Positions 1 to 10,741 of a DNA stretch of 64,000 bases are shown here, in pieces (within the stretch, counting starts at the first letter, position 1; every line of letters starts with the position of its first letter). A program made the position numbers and the translations under genes. The DNA comes from Geosiphon pyriformis (lineage: Eukaryota > Glomeromycota > Glomeromycetes > Archaeosporales > Geosiphonaceae), in NCBI GenBank assembly GCA_016748015.1, contig JAAOMT010000590.1, forward strand, positions 677,912 through 741,911. Direction: 5' to 3'. The notes under the pieces are model-generated. The model had not been told where the DNA came from. It did not search any database and was given only the letters and a program-made list of their open reading frames with translations.

Positions 1-337
1 AATGATAATCAAAAAAAATAACAACAACCCATAACAAATGCCAAAAAAACAGAAATACTATCAATCATACATTATCAATTAAAATATATTCTTAAGATAA
101 TGGATGGAATTGGCCAGATTTGCTTTTAATGCAATAGTAAGATGAAGCAAAAAATGTTAAATTAAAAAAAATGAAAATGTTATTATTGAAAGAAGTTGGT
201 TAAAACCTATAACTTTTCAATAAAAACAACTTCTTTTCAGTTATTTGGTGTGAACGAAAGTTTAGTAAATCTTTTTGAAATCATTTTATGTTACTTTTCT
301 TCACACTTCATCAATATATCAATATCCACATCAATAA
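1..337. other. AT-rich leader, no gene seen
   Basis: No reading frame of note on either strand. The open frame of the Fanzor relic begins right after an in-frame TAA at 335-337, so any N-terminal half of that gene is either lost or unrecognisable here. Confidence 0.5.
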
Positions 338-969
338 AAGCCTATTTCCAGTTTAAATAATAATGAACATTCATTATGGTCTTTACATTTTGAAAAAAAG
401 CACAAAAACAACAAATGGCCTTTTCCACACAAAATTACATGTGTTAGCAAACTTACTTATTTTCGGAAAACTAATAAGTGGAAGTTTGCCTGGGTTTATG
501 AGATAGAAAAACAAGTCCACGAAACTCAAGTGGATAAGTTTATTTATGCAGTCTCTATTGATCCTGGCATTCCTATTAAAGGAATAGGTGAAATTGGTCA
601 ACAAGATATTAGACGTATTAATATCAAAAAAGAACAAGTTAATACAATCAATTTCTAAACGCAAAAAGAAGAAAGCTAAAAGACTTGATAAAGCAGAATG
701 AAATTCACAGAAAAGCTATTGCTTTTTTTAACCCATGAATTCGATCCTATCATCCGAAAAATGATTGGCTGGACACATTATCGATTTCGACAATGTTTAA
801 TAGCCAAAGCAGAGGAATTAGGAATTAATGTTATTATCCAAAATGAAGCTTATACGTCCAAGACTTTTAGTTGGTGTGGAAACATCCAAAACATTGGATA
901 TATAAATGTCGAAATTGTAAGACTGTAATGGATAGAGATGAAAATGGCGCTCGGGGAATTTTTTCTTAA
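338..969 (+). pseudogene. Fanzor / TnpB-like RNA-guided nuclease, C-terminal relic
   Basis: Broken gene for a Fanzor (eukaryotic TnpB homologue, OrfB/IS605 family). Four segments in shifting frames give the C-terminal half in the right order. 338-659 is open and carries a RuvC-I-like motif SIDPG (Asp codon 560-562) followed by GEIGQQDIRRI. 639-697 in another frame gives the basic helix SKRKKKKAKRLDKA. 698-925 gives GWTHYRFRQCLIAKAEELG and a YTSKT-x3-CGN zinc-ribbon half. 907-969 gives CRNC and then the RuvC-III motif DRDENGARGI before a TAA. A stretch around RuvC-II is missing, the first zinc Cys reads Phe (KTFSWCGN), and at least three frame changes exist, so it cannot make an active protein. 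The motifs are seen directly; the family assignment rests on the known order RuvC-I, zinc ribbon, RuvC-III. Fanzor rather than bacterial TnpB is inferred from the eukaryotic setting. Confidence 0.82.
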
Positions 970-1294
970 CATTGTTTATTATTGATATATATTATAATCC
1001 ATCCAGTATACTTTTATAACAAAAAAAGTTTAATAATTTACACAAATATTAATATTAATAAATTTGCAGAATGAAACAAAGAGCATTAGGTTTCAAAACG
1101 TTACACAGGGTCTTTATTATCATTCGGTTTAGAAAAATTCAGCTATATATTAGTGTTTTTTGCCGACAAACTACCGGTCGCCGTTAATTACTTGCCTGAC
1201 AACTTTAGACTTTTACGGTCAACCCAGTTGCTGTTTGAAATTTGGCGCGCTGTTGAGCCCTAGTAAAAGGTATCCATTCAAAATTTAAATAAAA
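970..1294. other. Intergenic, presumed DOT1 promoter
   Basis: No coding signal. The last 150 bases are markedly more GC-rich than the surroundings (for example GGCGCGC near 1245), as expected of a 5' region, but no specific promoter element can be claimed. Confidence 0.4.
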
Positions 1295-2862
1295 ATGGAT
1301 CAAGTTTCAAGACGTGTTCACTGTTCAACAACAGCGAATCCCGCAGAGTCGATCAACAAGGAAAAAACAAGCCGTGCTTTTACGAGTACTGGTTTTTGTT
1401 CAGCGCAAAAGAGGGGAAGACTTGACCTACAAGACAGAAAGACTTCACGCGCAAAAACCTCAGGAGACGCGACACCGCCACCAACTCAGAAACAAAAGCA
1501 GAAAAGAGGGTCAAATAAACAGCAAGCAAAAGAACCATCTTTTGATTTCTCTTATAGTACAAAAGCTCCTTCGTTAAAAAATTTTAAAAGTGATCAAAGA
1601 GAGGCTTTCACGGCTACATATCAGTCTTCATCCTCTCAGACTTTGTATAAGAAAAATGAGGACGAACCTGAATGTTATAGTATACCCGCAAGGCGATTAC
1701 AAGAAGTTTCTGATGACTCGGACATTGGTGAGGAAATCATTCAGCCAACACCTGTGGTCGACCGTAAAAGAGTGAATAAGATACTCAAAACTGTGTATGA
1801 TCGTACGGTTACTCCAAACGTAGAAATACTCGAAGATTATAAACGTGAGTACTTTCCTAGCATTTTTTCAACGGATCGATATAAATTAACATATCGCCAA
1901 ATATAATTAAGAAATCCTGCCTTTTGCCTATCAATGATCTTTTACCAACAGCTTGGAGTCCACAGGTGTATGGTGAATTGAAAACAAACTTGGTCCATGA
2001 CCTAATTGAAAAAACCGAGCTAACACAGAATTCCATATTTATTGACTTTGGGTGTGGCGTTGGTAACGTAATCTTGCAAGTTGCTGCTGAAGCTGGTTGC
2101 TCAGTATATGGGATTGAATTGAATCGTGAACGCTACGAAATGGCCATATCACAAATGAATGAGTTTCAACATGCAATGCGGTAAGTTGGAAAATTCAAAA
2201 AAATTTCTTTTAGTTCAATTACATTCTCCTCCCAAGTTTTGAAGAATAGTAATAACTATTCATCACATTCATTCGAGTTCTTTTGAATTAATTTATTATT
2301 GATTTCCAATCCTCACTAAATCAACAATAAACGGGTTTCCTCTTTTCATAGAATGTTTGATATACCGCACGGGGAAGTTACAATCTATCATGCTGATTTT
2401 CTTAACTGTGAACCAATTAACAGCATCCTCTCTAGCCCTCAAAAAATTGTTGTCCTTGTTAATAACTTTATGTTTGAAGAACAAACACGATTGGACCTTC
2501 TACAATTATTCCTCCAACTTGACGACAATAATCAGATTGTTTCTTTGAAATCTTTTCAATTGGGTCGACATAAACTAAATGGCTGGAACTCGGGGGATAT
2601 TGCAAATATTTTACGAGTGAATGAATACTCCTACGGAAAGGGCTGGGTTTCATGGAGTGCTTCCGAAGGAAAATACTACAGTAAAATTTTTAATATTTTT
2701 CTATACTTGTTTCATCAGCTACCACAAATATCAAAATTTGACAATCATTAAAAATCTTTAACAGTCGCTACTGTGGACCGAAGTATTTTGAGGAAATGGG
2801 AAGAAGAACAAAAAAATACTTCAAATCCATATGAAATAAGAACGACTCGATCACGGCATTAA
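1295..2862 (+). CDS. DOT1: DOT1 histone H3-K79 methyltransferase
   Basis: Nuclear SAM-dependent non-SET methyltransferase of histone H3 Lys79. Exons by splice signals and protein continuity: 1295-1844, 1952-2180, 2352-2680, 2765-2862. The phases fit (1, 2, 1) and give 401 aa. The first 140 residues are basic, Ser/Thr-rich and poorly conserved, as usual for the DNA/nucleosome-binding N-terminus of fungal Dot1. The DOT1 fold follows: NKILKTVYDRTVTPNVEIL, VYGEL, the SAM-binding motif DFGCGVGN (about residue 215), YGIE, VNNFMF (about 296), SLKSF (about 325) and VSWSASEGKYYIATVD (about 360-373). Intron 1 begins GTGAGT and ends CAACAG; using it removes an apparent frame break before AWSPQVYGE. It is convergent with LIS1, about 0.9 kb away. 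Length is shorter than yeast Dot1 (582 aa), mainly in the N-terminal region. The start is the first ATG of the open frame; an upstream exon cannot be excluded. Confidence 0.93.
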
Positions 2863-3760
2863 TGGAATGGTTTTTGCCTTGGCTGGAAATCTGGTTTATC
2901 TTCGAGTAGATTATCTGGGTGAGTTGTTACTGCGATATATCAAACTTATTTGATTTCGGTCAATTTTGAGCTTGGATAAAGATCCGTTGAGTTTGAAATT
3001 TTTTGGAGGTCCAATCGTAACACACATTGTAATCAAGAACTTTGATATTTCGCTCTTTAACATTTTTTCAATTTGTCGCAAAGGTCGAGAGGGCCTTAAA
3101 TAGTGTAAGATATTCGATTAGGTTCCTATGTGAAATTGCACTATTTATTTTTGACAGTTATATTCAAGTTCTTTACATATATATGGCAATCCGAGACTAG
3201 GTTAAAACCAGAACCTTCAAAAAGCTCAGAAAGTTAGAGTCCGAAATATATTCAATTGTAGTTGCCAACTGTAAGGTAGTGATTCATTAAAAAAGCTTCG
3301 GATAATCCTTAAAAAAAAAATCTGTTGTGACGGGAAGTTTAAAAGCTAATAGTTTGATTTAGGTCTCGTACAATTAACCAAAAAAACGCAGCAATTTCAG
3401 ACGTCATGCTATAAAATATAATTATCTAAGATATTATCCAACCATTTGAGGCAGATTATTTATTAGTCACTTGATCTCTATCATAAATTATACAATTGAA
3501 TTTATCAAAGGTTCTTGCGAAAGCGTATTTGCCTGTCGTATTACTTCTATTCGAACCTATCCTGAGAAAATTACAATTTAACCACCACCAAGGCGTAAAC
3601 TAAAGTCGAAAATAATACAATGTAGAGACGAAATATTTGTCAATGGAAAAAGGAGGGGAAGAGGGAAGGATTCGAATATATTTATAATGGTAAAAATCTA
3701 TGCTGATATTTACTTATCCCACAAAAATAATTTGCCATAAATGCTATTATGGCCCATAGT
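2863..3760. other. Convergent 3' intergenic region
   Basis: Lies between the stop codons of DOT1 (+) and LIS1 (-). I see no coding frame or repeat; it should hold both 3' UTRs and terminators. Confidence 0.5.
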
Positions 3761-5831
3761 TTACCTACTAGGAGCCCAAACCTTCACTGTTTGATCTACT
3801 GACCCAGTCGCTACCACAGGACTACTCGGATTAAATGCGATACATGTGACGAAATGTGCATGTGCTTCGGCAAGAGTTTTTGTGCATCTTCCAGTTTTCA
3901 TATCCCAGACTTTCAAAGTTTTATCATCGGATGCGCTGAGCAAGTACTTTCCAGTAGGATGGAATACTAAACCTCGGACCCAATTGTCATGGCCCACCTA
4001 ATATCATAAGATATGAAGGCTATTTAGCTTTATATGATTAAGTGCGCACAAATTCAAATAAAAATACTTTACCAAGGTCTTAACACATTGTCCAGTAGGA
4101 TCCCATAGTTTAATAGTTTTATCTCTTGAACCAGTCACAACATACTGTGCAGGAAGTGGTTGATCTTTAGCACTAGTTTTTGCCTATCAAATCAAATTTT
4201 AGGTTAAAAGCCATGGAAAATTAACCATTCAATATGAATAATATTATAATCCAAAAAAAGACAGAAATCGAGAGACGTAAACGTACATCTTTTTCCACTC
4301 CTATCAATTCTCTTATGAATGGATATGCAACGATTGGGGCGAAAATTGCACATTCTACGACATGATCATGACCTCGAAATTCCATTTTGCATTCACCAGT
4401 CGATATTTCCCATAAACGAGAAGTCTTTGAATTACAAAGTCGCCAAGGTCAAATTGCCGAATTAATATAATATATACTAAAATAATACTAGGCTTCTACC
4501 TGATCATTCGAGCTAGTCACAAGCCATTTACCATCCTCGCTTGGTGTAACTGATCGTACCCATTCTAAATGACCAGTAAAAGTTTTTATACAATATCTAT
4601 ATATAAATAATTGAATAGATCAATACAAAGTCAAAGTAATCATCGAGATAATCATTGGTGAGTTCAATTACCCTGTAGATAATTCCCATAATTTAATAGT
4701 TTTATCTCGCGATGCCGAAACAAAAATGTCACCAGAAGGCAAAAACGCGACAGAAGATACACTGTGATCATGTCCATGAAAAGTCTTGACACATTTGTAA
4801 TCATTTTGAAGATCCCAAACTTTTATCGTTAAATCTGCTGAACATGAAACTGCAACACAAAGAGATGAAATTATATCGAAAATCACCAATAAGAGCAAAA
4901 AATTAATATCAAAAATCTTACCAAGGAAATTCCCCTTTGGATCAAACGCGATATCCTGAACGGATTTTGTGTGCCCCTTTAGTGTTCTTTCAAAGTCTCC
5001 TGACTCATAATCCCATATTTTTATGGTGGTATCTTCGGATGCGGATGCCAGAACGGAAAACACAGGGTGAAAGGCAACTCGATTCACAGGATTTCGATGT
5101 CCCGTCAAAGTGTGCTTTTCTGGAGCGCGTGGGATAAAATCTACTGCGGCACTTGCCTTCCGGAGGGGTGCATTGTTTAATTCTTCTTGCAATTGTGCAT
5201 TTTTATTCTCTAAATCCATTATCTGTTTAAACACAAAATTTAATATTGAATAAATATAAGACAATTTAGGTGTTTTTTTTTGCCGATGAACATGTAGATA
5301 ATTACAATGTAGGAAATTTAAATCGGATCGGCCTTTATAAAAAGAATGACTCAAATAATCTGTGTAACATTTTAAAATCAGCCTTCATAATAATCCATAG
5401 AAATTTACCTTTTTTTGAAGTCGGATAACTGAGGTCCATTTCTTTTCCAAGAGACCAGCATACTTTTGCTTTGGATCTGGGTTAAAGTCATCTTGACTCG
5501 CTTCTGCTTTCAGTGTGTTAAAGGATTCTGAAAAACCGTTAGCCAAAAGATAATCAAGGATGGCTTTGTGACTATTATTGTTGAGAAAAGGTATTATAGG
5601 TAAGTTGAAATGAAATGAGGAACTAATGATTTCATTAATTTTTTAAATAAAAATATGAATCACTATTTTTTAAATCACAAAATGCTTTGACCATTCTGGT
5701 TTCACCATGTTTGCATTCAAAAAGGGTATTTGTTATAAATGTATTATTTTGACAAGCGATTTCTCTTATTCGTGAAGCCTCCAAAGTACTTACAGCTCGT
5801 CCCTTTGGCGATCTGATAATATGGTGGACAT
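3761..5831 (-). CDS. PAC1: LIS1/PAC1/NudF dynein regulator
   Basis: WD40 protein that binds cytoplasmic dynein with NudE and supports nuclear migration and hyphal transport. Eight exons on the minus strand: 5794-5831, 5409-5571, 4922-5222, 4672-4849, 4500-4596, 4287-4424, 4073-4183, 3761-3997; all phases fit, 420 aa (human LIS1 is 410). Residues 1-40 are the LisH dimerisation motif ([20 protein letters not shown], then LLANG), followed by [19 protein letters not shown] and a coiled coil to about 85. Seven WD repeats follow from about residue 115, including [58 protein letters not shown] and the C-terminal [10 protein letters not shown]. The first exon codes only 12 residues plus two bases. 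It was found because exon 2 starts in mid-codon at HKAILDYL and the upstream DEL/GTAAGT supplies the missing phase. The assignment is secure. Confidence 0.96.
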
Positions 5832-6602
5832 GACAAGTGTATGGGACGAGAGATGGAGATTATTTCAGAAATGGGTGTCAGAGTGTTTAACACTTAATGG
5901 TTTTCTCTGCGGGCAGGATAATACTTGGCGCCCCTTTTTACATAAATGATAAAGATTTACCCCTACCAGTTATCTGGAACTGATCTTAAAATCTTGTTGG
6001 GGATTTTCAGATTGCTACAAGATCATACCAATTTAACGATGATAAAACTGCATAGAATCCAACTAGAGTATTACAATATACTCATCGAACTTGTCAAAGA
6101 CAATTGTCACCTCTCAATTATGAATTATGAATATGGATTACTTGAATTATTTATTATTCACTGGGGATTTTGCATGATAAAGCGTGGCATCATAACATTT
6201 GTTCAGGGCGAAAACCCAAAATTGGAAAAGTGTTGGGCAAGTTCTTTCTTACTTTAACGTTGGCACGGATTCATCTGTTCATGATAAAACGCCTGTAAAA
6301 TTACCAAATTTAGTCATGCGATTGAAGTAATATGTACCTCTATACAGATGGTATTACCCTATGATGAATCAGGGACTTTTGTCACAATATGTTTAACCTA
6401 TACTTTTGTTCTGACAGTATTCATTTAAATGAGCTGCTGCTTGTAAAGGAAACCTTTATTCTTTGTTCTATTGTTTTTTAGAGTTTTGGATTTTGTTAAT
6501 TTTGTCAAGTATTTTAAATTTAAGACCTTTTCGATATAGGGCAATGTAGAGAATAATGAAGGTTGCTGACAATTAATTTCTATCATTGTAATGAATTTTC
6601 GC
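5832..6602. other. Intergenic between LIS1 5' end and DNMT2 3' end
   Basis: Presumed LIS1 promoter (near 5832 upward) and DNMT2 terminator. An open frame at 5946-6257 (103 codons, +) has no recognisable motif and ordinary AT-rich composition; I do not call it a gene. Confidence 0.45.
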
Positions 6603-8280
6603 TTATTGGTCAAACAACAAATATCTTATCAATTCCGCGACTACGCGGACGTTTATACTGTTTCCAAGAAGACGATATCTTTGCTTCAAGCTAATCGAAT
6701 CAGGAAATGCAAATTCTTTGGGGAATCCCATTAAAGACGCGACTTCACGCTCAGTAAAATATCTTAATCTGAGAGGCGAAAAACAATCAATTGAAGATGA
6801 GGATGTTGCCTCTTGGAAAACTTGAGTTGTCTAATAATTAAGCAAAATATTTCTTAAAAAAAAGGATTACAAATTAAAAAATAAAAAACATAAAATTCTT
6901 ACGTCTACTTCTTCAGCCATCTGGAGAATTGATCCTGTTGCCTCAACGTAATGATGATAACCTAAAATAATGGATTAGATTCCAAGATCAGACCACAGAA
7001 ATATGACCTGATTCTAATTAATTCGTTTTATAGTCACCTTTGGTAAAACAGCAGCTATGAGTTGAAGATGGTTTTACGATGTCTTCCAAGCCAATAAAAA
7101 TCAATATCAATGATATTTTTGCAAACAATCAACTGTGAATTAGTAAAAAGTTTGGATACCAAAAAGTTTTCCATATTTTAACAAGATCTATAATTATCAT
7201 ATACAAGAATCAATTAATGATCTCCGCATGAACAACCAAATCATTTTTTAAACTTTTGAAAAGCATCTCTCACCTTTTTCGGAATTGAATAGCGCTGCTC
7301 TATTACGTTATCACAAAGTTCAACTTCTAAAAACTCTTCCAAACGTTTAATTTGAACTACTGGAGTACAAAAATTGTTCCTGTTTATCCGGTAATCACTT
7401 TCACTCTTGACATTTTGATTTGAAGGTAGAGGAGTCTGATCTAGAAAAGGCCATCTCTTTGCCTTTTTAAAAAGAAAGTTTAGAGATGTAATCTTAGAAG
7501 ATGATCACAACTTTCAAAATTAGATATCAAATTACCAGCATGTAATATCTAAGTCTTGAATTCGGGATCCCCAGTTGTAATGGTGAAATAAAAAATTCCT
7601 GATAATCATACTGACACTCCTGAAGTTTTTTGGTCAGTGTGGTATGGGTATCAGAATCCTAAATGAATTATTCAATATTTTATAATCGATTTGACAACAA
7701 TAACGTGCTAATAAGTAAAACTGAATTAACATCCTGTATATAATACCTCAAAACCTTTCACATTCTCAATCAACACGTACTTGGGAGGATTCTTCATCTC
7801 AGAAAGCAAATTAATTAAGTAAAGGAATGATCTAGAACGAATATCTGCGGAGCCATGGCGCAAACCAATTCTTGTGTATGGTTGACACGGGGGCGACATA
7901 AGCCATATGTCGGCTTTAAGAGTATCATAATATGCTAAAGGCAAAGCCTCGATATTTCGCTTTATCAAGGGATTGAATATAGAATCAAAAACTTAATCAA
8001 AAAGTCAATTAATCAGTTGAGAGATTCCTTTTACCTGTTTAACTGGTGCGTCACTTCCAAAATTATGCAAGTATACATGATTCGCTGTGGTATTAATATC
8101 AAAGGCGGCCGTAATAGTACCACTGTACCCAGATAAATCAAAAGCGTAACGCTAAAAGGTCCACTTTAATAATTATCAGTTGAGTGCTACTCGGCATAAA
8201 ATTTTTGAGTCCCCGAAACATGAAAAGTTCCTAACCATTCCTCCAATCCCAGAATAAAATTCTATCACTCTATAAGTCAT
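6603..8280 (-). CDS. DNMT2: DNMT2/TRDMT1 tRNA cytosine-5 methyltransferase
   Basis: Member of the family that methylates C38 of tRNA-Asp and some other tRNAs, in cytoplasm and nucleus, using a DNA-methyltransferase-like active site. Nine exons: 8236-8280, 8035-8151, 7747-7959, 7536-7658, 7274-7462, 7160-7187, 7038-7082, 6903-6961, 6603-6830; phases fit, 348 aa (human is 391, Pmt1 about 330). Motif I is FYSGIGGM and motif IV is [12 protein letters not shown] with the catalytic Cys at residue 79. It also has the motif VI-like ENVKGFE, the target-recognition motif IPNSRLRYY, the DNMT2-diagnostic CFTKGY (about 250-255), EATGSILQ and the C-terminal [12 protein letters not shown]. All key residues are present. 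Exon 6 is a 28-nt micro-exon coding ILLKYGKLF; it restores the family's LF-DIV junction across introns with GTATCC and TTGGAAG borders. No stop or frame damage is seen, unlike the nearby transposons. Confidence 0.95.
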
Positions 8281-9969
8281 GTTTTCACTACTAAAGAGTT
8301 TCGTAGGTTAGCTGCACATTCACTTTCAAGAATTAGCTAATTTGTTTGATTAAAAATTTAACTGTAAAATTTTAATTTTTGCAATTATTTTTTAATTTTT
8401 TAATAATAATAAATTTAATTAAAATATAAAATTATTTAATATATGAAATAATAATTTAATCATTAAGACAAAACCATCAAAGTGTATATTATAAAACAAC
8501 AAACTTAAAATTAAAATTAATAAAAATCTTAACAAACTAACAAATATGTAAAACATTCAAAAAATTTAAATTTTAAAATTATAAATAAAAAACTCAATGG
8601 AATAGTTCTTAAATTCACAACCAAAATAAAAAACAACTATTATTTCTTAAAAAGACAACACTTAAAAAAGTTTTTTTAATAATATAAACAATTAAATAAA
8701 ATATTGTAAAGACATTTTTCTTAAATAATATAAACTTAAAACAGTTATTAAGTATTTTAAAAGCATATATTTTTTTAAAATAAATGTTTTTTTAATTAAA
8801 GTTTTTTTTAAATAACACATTAAAAATAATTCTTATATAATTAAAATTTTTTAACAAAATTACTGTTTTTTGCATTTTTTTTGTTTTTTCTTAAATAAGC
8901 AAAAAAATCAAAATAACCAAAAAACAAATATTAGCTTAAACAACAATAATTTCTTTTGTAATTTTTTTTAAAAATTGCTTTTTAACATTATTTAAAACAT
9001 TAAATTTGTATTTTTTAAGAATTTTAAATTATTTCTGTTAAAAAAATTTTTTTTAATAATATTATTGATAATTTTTATTTTTAATATTTTTTTATTAATT
9101 TTAATATTTAAAAGCTTTTTTTAAAGTAAAAATAGTTAAACAACACATTTTTAAAGTGCTTTTTTAAGTAATATAAAGTTAAAACAGTTTTTGGCTGTTG
9201 TTAAAACACTATTTTTGGCTTTAAATAAGAGTTTTTTATTTAAAAAAATTTTTAAAAAACCAATTAAAATTAGTTTTAATATAATTATAATTATTACAAA
9301 GTTTTAAAAATTTTAACAACAAATAAATAAGAAAGCCACTTTTTTTTATAATTTTTTTTAAGTTTATTTAAATAATCAAAAAAATTTTGGAAACAAAATA
9401 AATTATATTTTTATATGTAATTTAAATAAATTAGCTTACTAAATTATTTAATTCTAAAAATTAATTTAAATAAATAAAAATTAAAATATGTTTTTTTTTG
9501 TTTTTTAATAATATTGTTTTTAATTATGTTTAAAAAATTATTATAAATTAAAAATTAAAATTTTTATTCTAAATTTTTAAATAGATAATTATATTATTTA
9601 AATTAATTAAATTTTAATCTTTGTAATAATTTAAAAATTTGTTGTATTAATATTAAATACAAAAGTTATATTATTAATATTTAAATTTTGTTTTCTTTTT
9701 AAGTTGTTTATTAAATATAAATTACAAAATATTATAGTATAATTAGCAAATTAATTTGTTATTAAGTATAATTTTTTTGTTAATTATATATTTATCTAAA
9801 AATTTGTTATTATTAATAATATAATATAATATAAGTAAATTTAATATTTTTGTTTTATTATTATTATTATTTTTATTAATATTTTTATTTTTGAAAAAAT
9901 TTATTTAATAATAATATTCTCTTTTTTATTGTTATTTATTATTATAATAAAAAATTACTTGTTAACATT

Positions 9970-10003
<34 letters not shown>

Positions 10004-10741
10004 ATTTGTGTTGTTAAAATTAACTTAAAAAGCCATTAGCTTGCTTTTGTAATTTATTGAATAAAAGAACTGATTAAAAAGCATAACAATACTTGTTATT
10101 GATTCTAAAAATTGCCAAGTAAGACATAAAATAATAAACAGCGTTATCTTATAAACTATTTTTTTACCTTCAGATTTTCTTTGAAAAGATTAATAACTGT
10201 AATTTTTATAAAACTGATCATGCTCATTTAATTTATACATATTCAATTTGCTCCCTTTTTAAATTTCTCTTTTGATTATTTCCTATTATCTTCAATAGTC
10301 ATTCCTCTTGCTATCTATTTAGCTTGTTACTCCAACCGTAACAATATTATATCAAATTTATAAAAAATTAAAAATATTCATCAAAATAAAAATTCGCCTA
10401 AATAAAATTGAATTCTTACTCTGGTTAAATTCAAATATTTTATAATCAAAAATTATCTCATTAATTATTTAGCAAGTTCAATTATCACTTTAATCAATTA
10501 TAACTTTTAAAGAACTAGCTCAAAAAAGAGGAAAAAGGTTGAAACTGATTGATATTTCATTATTAAGCAAATCTTTTCATCTGTTCTTGACTAACCTTTT
10601 CGCACTATATCAACAGATAATGTAAAACTTTGGAATTACTAATCAGCAAAAATGTTTAGATGAGATCCAAAATTTTACAATTATAAAAATGGTTGTTCCG
10701 AACTTCTGCAAATTTTCTCACAGCATTAGAATTTTTTCGAC
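8281..10741. other. Very AT-rich spacer with (TA)n
   Basis: About 2.4 kb of extremely AT-rich, low-complexity sequence from roughly 8330 to 10000, with a perfect (TA) run at 9973-10000. No coding frame survives. The last 600 bases rise in complexity and should contain the transketolase promoter and 5' UTR. The block may be a fully decayed transposon, but no terminus can be recognised. Confidence 0.55.

Noticed and set aside
1924-1951. Translation start or continuous frame before AWSPQVYGE in DOT1
   Set aside because: A GTGAGT...CAACAG intron (1845-1951) joins exon 1 to PWSPQVYGE in phase and fits the family better.
5946-6257. 103-codon plus-strand frame upstream of LIS1
   Set aside because: No motif, no splice context and no composition difference from the spacer.
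7266-7273. Read-through of DNMT2 exon 5 into VRDAFQKF
   Set aside because: It ends at a stop at once; splicing to the 28-nt exon restores KYGKLFDIV, which matches the family.
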